Source: an uncultured Solobacterium sp.
Lineage (GTDB): Bacteria > Bacillota_I > Bacilli_A > Erysipelotrichales > Erysipelotrichaceae
Length of the DNA: 12,369 nucleotides
Assembly: GCA_927911475.1 (NCBI GenBank)
Contig: CAKMPP010000050.1
Location: 1 to 12,369 of the forward strand
Reading direction: 5' to 3'
The first letter of the stretch is position 1. Every line of letters begins with the position of its first letter. The notes beneath the pieces are model-generated. The model saw nothing but the letters and a program-made list of their open reading frames with translations. It did no database searches and was not told the DNA's origin. Positions 7,907 to 12,369 of this stretch are shown here, one piece after another. A program made the position numbers and the translations under genes.

Positions 7907-10413
7907 TGGTTAAGAAGAAGACAATCGTTGACAATACAAAATATAGACCAGAGCTACTCGAAGATATTATGGGAGCTGGCTTTGGTAGATATGCCAAATA
8001 TATTATTCAAGAGCGTGCATTACCAGATGCGCGTGATGGTTTAAAGCCAGTACAGCGTAGAATTTTATATGCGATGTACCATGATGGAAATACATGGGAC
8101 CATGCATATCGTAAGTCTGCTAAGACAGTCGGTCTTGTAATCGGTAATTATCACCCACATGGTGATACTTCTGTATATGATGCGATGGTACGTATGTCTC
8201 AAGATTGGAAGGTACGGTTACCACTCATTGACATGCATGGTAATAACGGTTCTATTGATGATGACCCAGCAGCTGCGATGCGTTATACCGAAGCTAGACT
8301 TGCCAAGGTTACACAAGTCATGGAAGAAGACTTGGATAAGAATACCGTTGAAATGGCACCGAACTTTGATGACACAGAACATGAACCAACAGTACTACCT
8401 GTACCGTTTCCAGTCATGCTAGTGAATGGTGCAACAGGTATTGCGGCAGGTTATGCCACAAACATGCCACCACATAACTTAAATGAAGTGGTGGATGCGA
8501 CAATCTATCGTATTCAAAATCCAGAAAGTGCTTTAACAGACGTGATGGATATTTTAACGGGGCCTGACTTTCCGACTGGCGGTATCGTACAGGGTGAAGA
8601 TGGTATTCGTGATGCCTTTACAACAGGTAAAGGTAGAATTGTTGTGCGTTCCAAGTGTGAAATTCACGAGGAGAAATCTTGCCAACAAATCATTGTCACA
8701 GAAATTCCTTATGAAGTTGTCAAAGGACAGCTTGTTAAGAAGATGGATGAAATCCGTGTATCCAAAGATATCGATGGTATTTTAGATGTACGTGATGAAT
8801 CTGACCGTGAAGGGTTACGTATTGTCGTTGATGTTCGCAAGGATATCGATGCCAATATGATTCTGAATTATTTCTATAAGAATACAGACCTACAGGTCTA
8901 CTATAACTACAATAACGTCGCAATCATTGATAAGCGTCCTGTTCAGGTAGGTTTACTTGGATTATTGGATGCGTTTATCGCGTTCCGCAAGGAAGTCGTA
9001 TTACGTCGTTCACGCTATGAGTTAGATAAGATGGAAGCCCGTTGTCATATCATTGAAGGTTTGATGAAGGCTGTTTCCATCTTAGATGAAGTGATTCGTA
9101 TTATTCGTGCTTCCCAAGATAAGGGTGATGCGAAACGTAACTTGATGAATGAATTTGGCTTTGATGAACCACAGTCTGAAGCTATTGTTTCCTTACGTCT
9201 ATATCGTTTATCCAATACGGATATCGTTACATTACGCGAAGAGTTTGCGGAACTTGTCAATCGGATTGAAGAGACAAAGGCAATCATTGAAAATGAAAAT
9301 GTATTGCATTCCGTAATTATCAAGGAATTACGAAATGTGAAGAAAGAGTATGGCCAAGAACGTCGTACACGTATTGAAGCTGAAGTTGAAGAAATTAACT
9401 ATGATAAGACGGCCATGATTGCAAATGAGCGTGTTGTAGTAACTGTCAGTCGTGATGGCTATCTCAAGCGTGTATCTATGCGTAGCTATAACGCAGTCGG
9501 CGACCAAGAAACAGCCATCAAAGATGGAGACATACTGATTGGTACAACAGAGTGTGATACACTCGATACGCTATTACTATTTACATCCAAAGGTAATTAC
9601 GCATCTATTCCAGTTTGGCAAATTGAAGAAGGTAAATGGAAAGATGTTGGTATGCATCTAAATAAAGTTGTACGTATCGATGGTGAAGACAAGATTAAGA
9701 ATGCAATTCTTATCAAGAGTTTCGATACGTATGCATGGATTGTGACAGTCAGTTCTGCTGGACAAATCAAGAAGACTCCAGTGAATAACTGGCAAGTAGA
9801 GCGTAACAATAAAGTCATGACAGCGATGAACCTTGGTAAGGGTGCAGAAATGATCAATGCCTTTATTGTATATAGTAACCAACAGATCTTAATGGTAAGT
9901 AAAGATGGTTATTCTTATCGTTTTGCGGTTGAAGATATTCCAGCCACCGGTGTTAAGTCCAAGGGTGTTAAGGCAATGAACCTTGGTAAAGGTGATGCAT
10001 TAGCATGGGGTTGTGTAATGAATGCAGAAGATCCAGCTGTTCTCTTTATGACAAATGTTGGACAGATGAAGCGTGTTCATACGGAAGAAATTGTCTTTGG
10101 TAATCGACCAATGAAGGGCAACTTAATTTGTAAACGTTTAAAGACAAATCCAAGTATCGTAACACTTGCTAAGGCAGTCAGTGCAGGAGAAGAGTTAGTC
10201 TTCAAAGATCCTGAAAGACAAGTAATACGTGCTTCTGAAATACCACTCAAACCACGTGAAAGTGGCTTTGGTTCACCTATCGTTTTGAAGGATGGTTGGG
10301 ATTTATATCGTGGTATTGATGAATGTCGTATTATTGATATACCAACAGACGCCGATAACGAAGTACATGAAGATGTAGAACGTTTAAGTCTATTTGATGA
10401 GAAGGAAGGCTAA
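7906..10413 (+). CDS. parC: DNA topoisomerase IV subunit A (ParC)
   Basis: ParC is the DNA-cleaving subunit of topoisomerase IV, 835 residues and complete. The winged-helix region holds ARDGLKPVQRRILYAM (42-57), GNYHPHGDTSVYDAMVRMSQ (80-99) and the active-site Tyr127 in AAAMRYTEARL. A tower and coiled coil follow, then a C-terminal beta-pinwheel from about residue 500 with repeated blades such as AMNLGKG (seen twice). No GyrA-box QRRGGKG is present, supporting ParC over GyrA. In the quinolone-determining region the usual Ser is Thr88, while the acidic Asp92 is kept. The start follows GGAGGG within the end of parE. The stop lies 2 nt before the yqeH ATG, so the operon continues. Confidence 0.95.
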   Translation: MVKKKTIVDNTKYRPELLEDIMGAGFGRYAKYIIQERALPDARDGLKPVQRRILYAMYHDGNTWDHAYRKSAKTVGLVIGNYHPHGDTSVYDAMVRMSQDWKVRLPLIDMHGNNGSIDDDPAAAMRYTEARLAKVTQVMEEDLDKNTVEMAPNFDDTEHEPTVLPVPFPVMLVNGATGIAAGYATNMPPHNLNEVVDATIYRIQNPESALTDVMDILTGPDFPTGGIVQGEDGIRDAFTTGKGRIVVRSKCEIHEEKSCQQIIVTEIPYEVVKGQLVKKMDEIRVSKDIDGILDVRDESDREGLRIVVDVRKDIDANMILNYFYKNTDLQVYYNYNNVAIIDKRPVQVGLLGLLDAFIAFRKEVVLRRSRYELDKMEARCHIIEGLMKAVSILDEVIRIIRASQDKGDAKRNLMNEFGFDEPQSEAIVSLRLYRLSNTDIVTLREEFAELVNRIEETKAIIENENVLHSVIIKELRNVKKEYGQERRTRIEAEVEEINYDKTAMIANERVVVTVSRDGYLKRVSMRSYNAVGDQETAIKDGDILIGTTECDTLDTLLLFTSKGNYASIPVWQIEEGKWKDVGMHLNKVVRIDGEDKIKNAILIKSFDTYAWIVTVSSAGQIKKTPVNNWQVERNNKVMTAMNLGKGAEMINAFIVYSNQQILMVSKDGYSYRFAVEDIPATGVKSKGVKAMNLGKGDALAWGCVMNAEDPAVLFMTNVGQMKRVHTEEIVFGNRPMKGNLICKRLKTNPSIVTLAKAVSAGEELVFKDPERQVIRASEIPLKPRESGFGSPIVLKDGWDLYRGIDECRIIDIPTDADNEVHEDVERLSLFDEKEG

Positions 10414-10415
10414 TC

Positions 10416-11464
10416 ATGGCAATATGTAAGGATGCGGTGCAGTATTACAAACAACTGATTCAAAAATGATTGGTTATAGTCCTAAAGCTGAGGCAGAATA
10501 TTGTCAAAGATGTTTTCGGTTGATTCACTATGATGATTTAACAATCTCCATGAAGACAGGTATCGATCCAGTTGCGGTTGTGAATCGTATTGCAAGGATG
10601 GATGCGCTAATTCTATGGGTGATTGATCTATATGATTTTGAGGCAGGTATTATTAACGGTATTAACCGTAAATTTGCTAATAAAGATATCGTGATGATTG
10701 CGACAAAGAGAGACTTATTACCTGCATCATGTGGAGAAGAGAAGATCGCACATTTTGTCTTTGGACGACTGAAAGATTTGGGTATCCGCATTGAACGACT
10801 TATTCTTGCGTCCAAAGAAGAAAAAATGGGTGTCGAAGAAATCAAAGAATGTGTTGATGAACTCGCAAATGGCAGAAAAATAGTTGTGATAGGAAAAGCC
10901 AACTCTGGTAAGAGTACTCTCATCAACAACTTGATGTCTACACAAATTCTAACCACATCTAGATATCCAGGTACTACATTAGAATTCAATGAATTAGAAA
11001 TTGATGGACATACTTACATTGATACACCTGGTATTGAAATTGATCATAGTATGTTAATGGAAGTTAATGAGGCAGATTTAAAGACTATCATGCCAAGCAA
11101 GAGTGTAAAACCACAGGTATTCCAACTGCGTGGTGAGCAAAGCTTCTTTGTAGGAGGCTTAGCACGTCTAGATTTATCAGGTTGTAATCATGCAAGCTGT
11201 GTATGGTATTTGAGTGATCGTCTCAACGTTCATCGTACCAATGGCAACTACGCAGATGAAAAATGGAATACACATGTTGGAATATTATTTGTGCCAACAG
11301 CTATTGAAACAGAAATGAAGAAATATACAATTCATAAGGACATGCCAAAGGTAGACGTCGTGATTGATGGCTTAGGATGGGCATGTGTAAGTGGAGAGGT
11401 CAGTACAATTACAGTACATGTACCAAAGAGTGTCAGTGTGACATTCAGAAAGGCAATGTTATGA
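10416..11464 (+). CDS. yqeH: Ribosome-assembly GTPase YqeH, circularly permuted (one indel)
   Basis: YqeH is a GTPase needed for 30S subunit maturation. The true start is the ATG at 10416, two nt after the parC stop and behind AAGGAAGG (10403-10410). In the sequence as given that frame stops at 10467-10469. Adding one G to the GG at 10430-10431 gives MAICKGCGAVLQTTDSK and runs into the open frame that has an internal ATG at 10466. The repaired protein has 349 residues. It then shows the treble-clef zinc site C4-x2-C7 and C30-x2-C33 (YCQRCFRL), followed by GTPase motifs in permuted order: G4 TKRD (97-100), G5 ASK (132-134), G1 GKANSGKST (160-168), G2 PGTT (185-188), G3 DTPG (203-206). It ends in ATGA, overlapping yhbY by 4 nt. 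Confidence 0.94.
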
Positions 11465-11751
11465 GTTTAACAACAAAACAAAGAGCGTATCTAAGAGGAC
11501 TCGCACAGACAGAACGTGCAATCTTCCAGATTGGTAAAGACGGCTTAAGTGATAACCTAGTAGAAACTGTAAACAATGGTTTACGTACAAGAGAACTCAT
11601 TAAAATCTCAGTGCTTAAGACGGTTACTACAGACCTTAAGGAACTAGCATTTGATTTAAGCATGCATACAAAGTCTGAACTTGTACAAGTTATCGGAAGA
11701 CAAATCGTTCTCTATAAGAAGGCAAAGGAACCAAAGATCGTTTTACCATGA
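11461..11751 (+). CDS. yhbY: Ribosome-associated RNA-binding protein YhbY (CRM domain)
   Basis: This is a 96-residue single CRM-domain protein that binds pre-50S ribosomal RNA and helps assembly. The opening LTTKQRAYLRGLAQ (3-16), the loop IGKDGLSDN (24-32) with the family GxxG, LRTRELIKISVL and VQVIGRQIVLYKK are characteristic. The frame is open further upstream, but the ATG at 11461 is chosen because the family begins with this LTxKQR motif and because ATGA overlaps the yqeH stop by 4 nt. Its own stop overlaps the next ATG in the same way. The yqeH-yhbY pairing is conserved in Firmicutes. Confidence 0.96.
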   Translation: MSLTTKQRAYLRGLAQTERAIFQIGKDGLSDNLVETVNNGLRTRELIKISVLKTVTTDLKELAFDLSMHTKSELVQVIGRQIVLYKKAKEPKIVLP

Positions 11752-12068
11752 TCGTATATACAGCACCCTTTGATCCAATTACTGATGATGAACTGAAACA
11801 GTTAAAAAACCATCATAAACAAACTGGTGGTCCTGTTGCACTTGCGATAGTTGGTGATGGTATCCTAAACTATGACAAGCGTAAGAAGTTATGTATGCGT
11901 GCATGTAGTCCATATCGCTATCTATATATCGTAGATATCAAACAAGATGATACATGCATCGCACTTCAATCAGAAACAGAAACTGAAGTGCGAAAAGGAT
12001 ACTTCTACTTAAGCGCAAAAGGAATTCGTAAGATACTTTTAGAGAATGGTTACTACTTGAAGAAGTGA
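11748..12068 (+). CDS. Shortened NadD-like protein lacking the catalytic HxGH motif
   Basis: The gene occupies the nadD position (yhbY-nadD-yqeK) but encodes only 106 residues, against about 190 for nicotinate-mononucleotide adenylyltransferase. The N-terminus VYTAPFDPITDDEL (3-16) mirrors GGTFDPPHNGHL, but the nucleotide-binding HxGH is TDDE, and GG is AP. The end, TETEVRKGYFY followed by GIRKILLENGYYL (about 77-104), resembles the NadD tail with its STxxR and VRKYIEENGLYL elements. The family's middle section, with the IGxDxxxxxxxW region, is missing. No internal frameshift is evident, and both ends overlap neighbours by 4 nt, so the frame appears selected. It is probably not an active NadD. 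It may be a structural or regulatory relic working with YqeK. Homology to NadD is inference from ends plus position; an unrelated small protein is the alternative. Confidence 0.65.
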   Translation: MIVYTAPFDPITDDELKQLKNHHKQTGGPVALAIVGDGILNYDKRKKLCMRACSPYRYLYIVDIKQDDTCIALQSETETEVRKGYFYLSAKGIRKILLENGYYLKK

Positions 12069-12369
12069 CGAAAGCACAATGTAATCCTAAGCGTGCAGCA
12101 CATTCAGTTCGTGTAGGCCATACTGCACTGAAACTTGCAAGAATTCATCATCTGAATAAACAGCTCGCATATCAAATGGGTTTATTACATGATGTCACAA
12201 AGAAAATGAGTGATGAAGAGGGATATCAACTTCTATCACACTTTAGACCTGAAGTATTAAAACTAGATCCTGCAATCTGGCATAGCTATACTGCAGTTAT
12301 TTGGTTAAAGCAGAATCTAGGCTGTTATAACAAGAAAATCTTACAAGCAATCGAACACCATACCCTTGG
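12065..12369 (+). CDS. yqeK: HD-domain hydrolase YqeK, 5' part
   Basis: YqeK is a metal-dependent HD-superfamily phosphohydrolase; members cleave diadenosine tetraphosphate symmetrically to ADP. The window holds the first 101 codons and the gene runs off the right edge. Visible metal ligands and neighbours are His13 in AHSVRVG, the HD pair His42-Asp43 in GLLHDVTKKM, His73 in WHSYTA, and AIEHHT (95-100) near the edge. I chose the GTG at 12065, in the GTGA overlap with the preceding stop, because the two upstream junctions use the same 4-nt overlap. The resulting N-terminus is somewhat short for the family. An in-frame fusion to the upstream gene is excluded by the TGA unless an indel is present. 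Confidence 0.9.
   Translation, partial: MTKAQCNPKRAAHSVRVGHTALKLARIHHLNKQLAYQMGLLHDVTKKMSDEEGYQLLSHFRPEVLKLDPAIWHSYTAVIWLKQNLGCYNKKILQAIEHHTL

Noticed and set aside
9823..9990. Near-identical repeat around AMNLGKG in parC
   Set aside because: These are the expected repeating blades of the ParC/GyrA C-terminal pinwheel, not a mobile or regulatory repeat.
11377..11460. Longer yhbY start with an extra 28 residues
   Set aside because: This stretch overlaps the yqeH coding end. The family begins at the LTTKQR motif, and the ATGA overlap at 11461 fits the operon's junction style.
1..12369. Phage, defence or mobile-element system
   Set aside because: Nearly all genes are recognisable core housekeeping genes; there is no integrase, transposase, tRNA att site, toxin-antitoxin pair or CRISPR repeat.

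Overview
The window looks like ordinary chromosome from a low-GC Gram-positive bacterium. The closest match I can suggest from gene order and protein character is an Erysipelotrichia/Erysipelotrichaceae-type Firmicute, but this is inference and not proven. The supporting points are the tight parE-parC-yqeH-yhbY-nadD-yqeK series, a LonA protease behind a CIRCE operator, DegV and PlsY proteins, strong Shine-Dalgarno sites, and a nadD/yqeK adjacency of the kind also seen in Mollicutes. I see no tRNA, rRNA, CRISPR array, insertion sequence or phage gene.

Layout. Left block (1-3443, + strand): the 3' half of rarA, a small deoxyribosyltransferase-like gene overlapping it by 1 nt, a CIRCE/HrcA operator with a third half-site, lon, and a strong terminator. 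Middle block (3472-5808): degV with its own promoter, then a bidirectional terminator shared with a convergent two-gene minus-strand operon (plsY followed by an esterase overlapping it by 13 nt). Right block (5809-12369, + strand): a 178-bp divergent intergenic region with an extended -10 promoter, then parE and parC (topoisomerase IV), yqeH (ribosome-assembly GTPase), yhbY (ribosome-associated RNA-binding protein), a drastically shortened nadD-like gene, and the 5' part of yqeK (HD hydrolase). Every junction in the right block is a 1-nt or 4-nt overlap or a 2-nt gap. It therefore reads as one translationally coupled operon linking chromosome decatenation with ribosome assembly and nucleotide metabolism.

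Two things stand out. First, the window carries at least seven single-base indels that break otherwise well-conserved genes: two in rarA, three in lon, one in degV and one in yqeH, with a probable eighth at the esterase 3' end. All lie in or next to short runs of one base, and undoing each restores a full-length family protein. This points to homopolymer sequencing or assembly error rather than gene decay, so I annotate these as single genes. Second, the nadD-position gene encodes only 106 residues. Its termini resemble NadD, but the HxGH catalytic motif and the middle of the protein are gone, while its reading frame and 4-nt overlaps on both sides are intact. It is the best candidate for an undescribed protein here. 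I found no evidence for a larger novel system.
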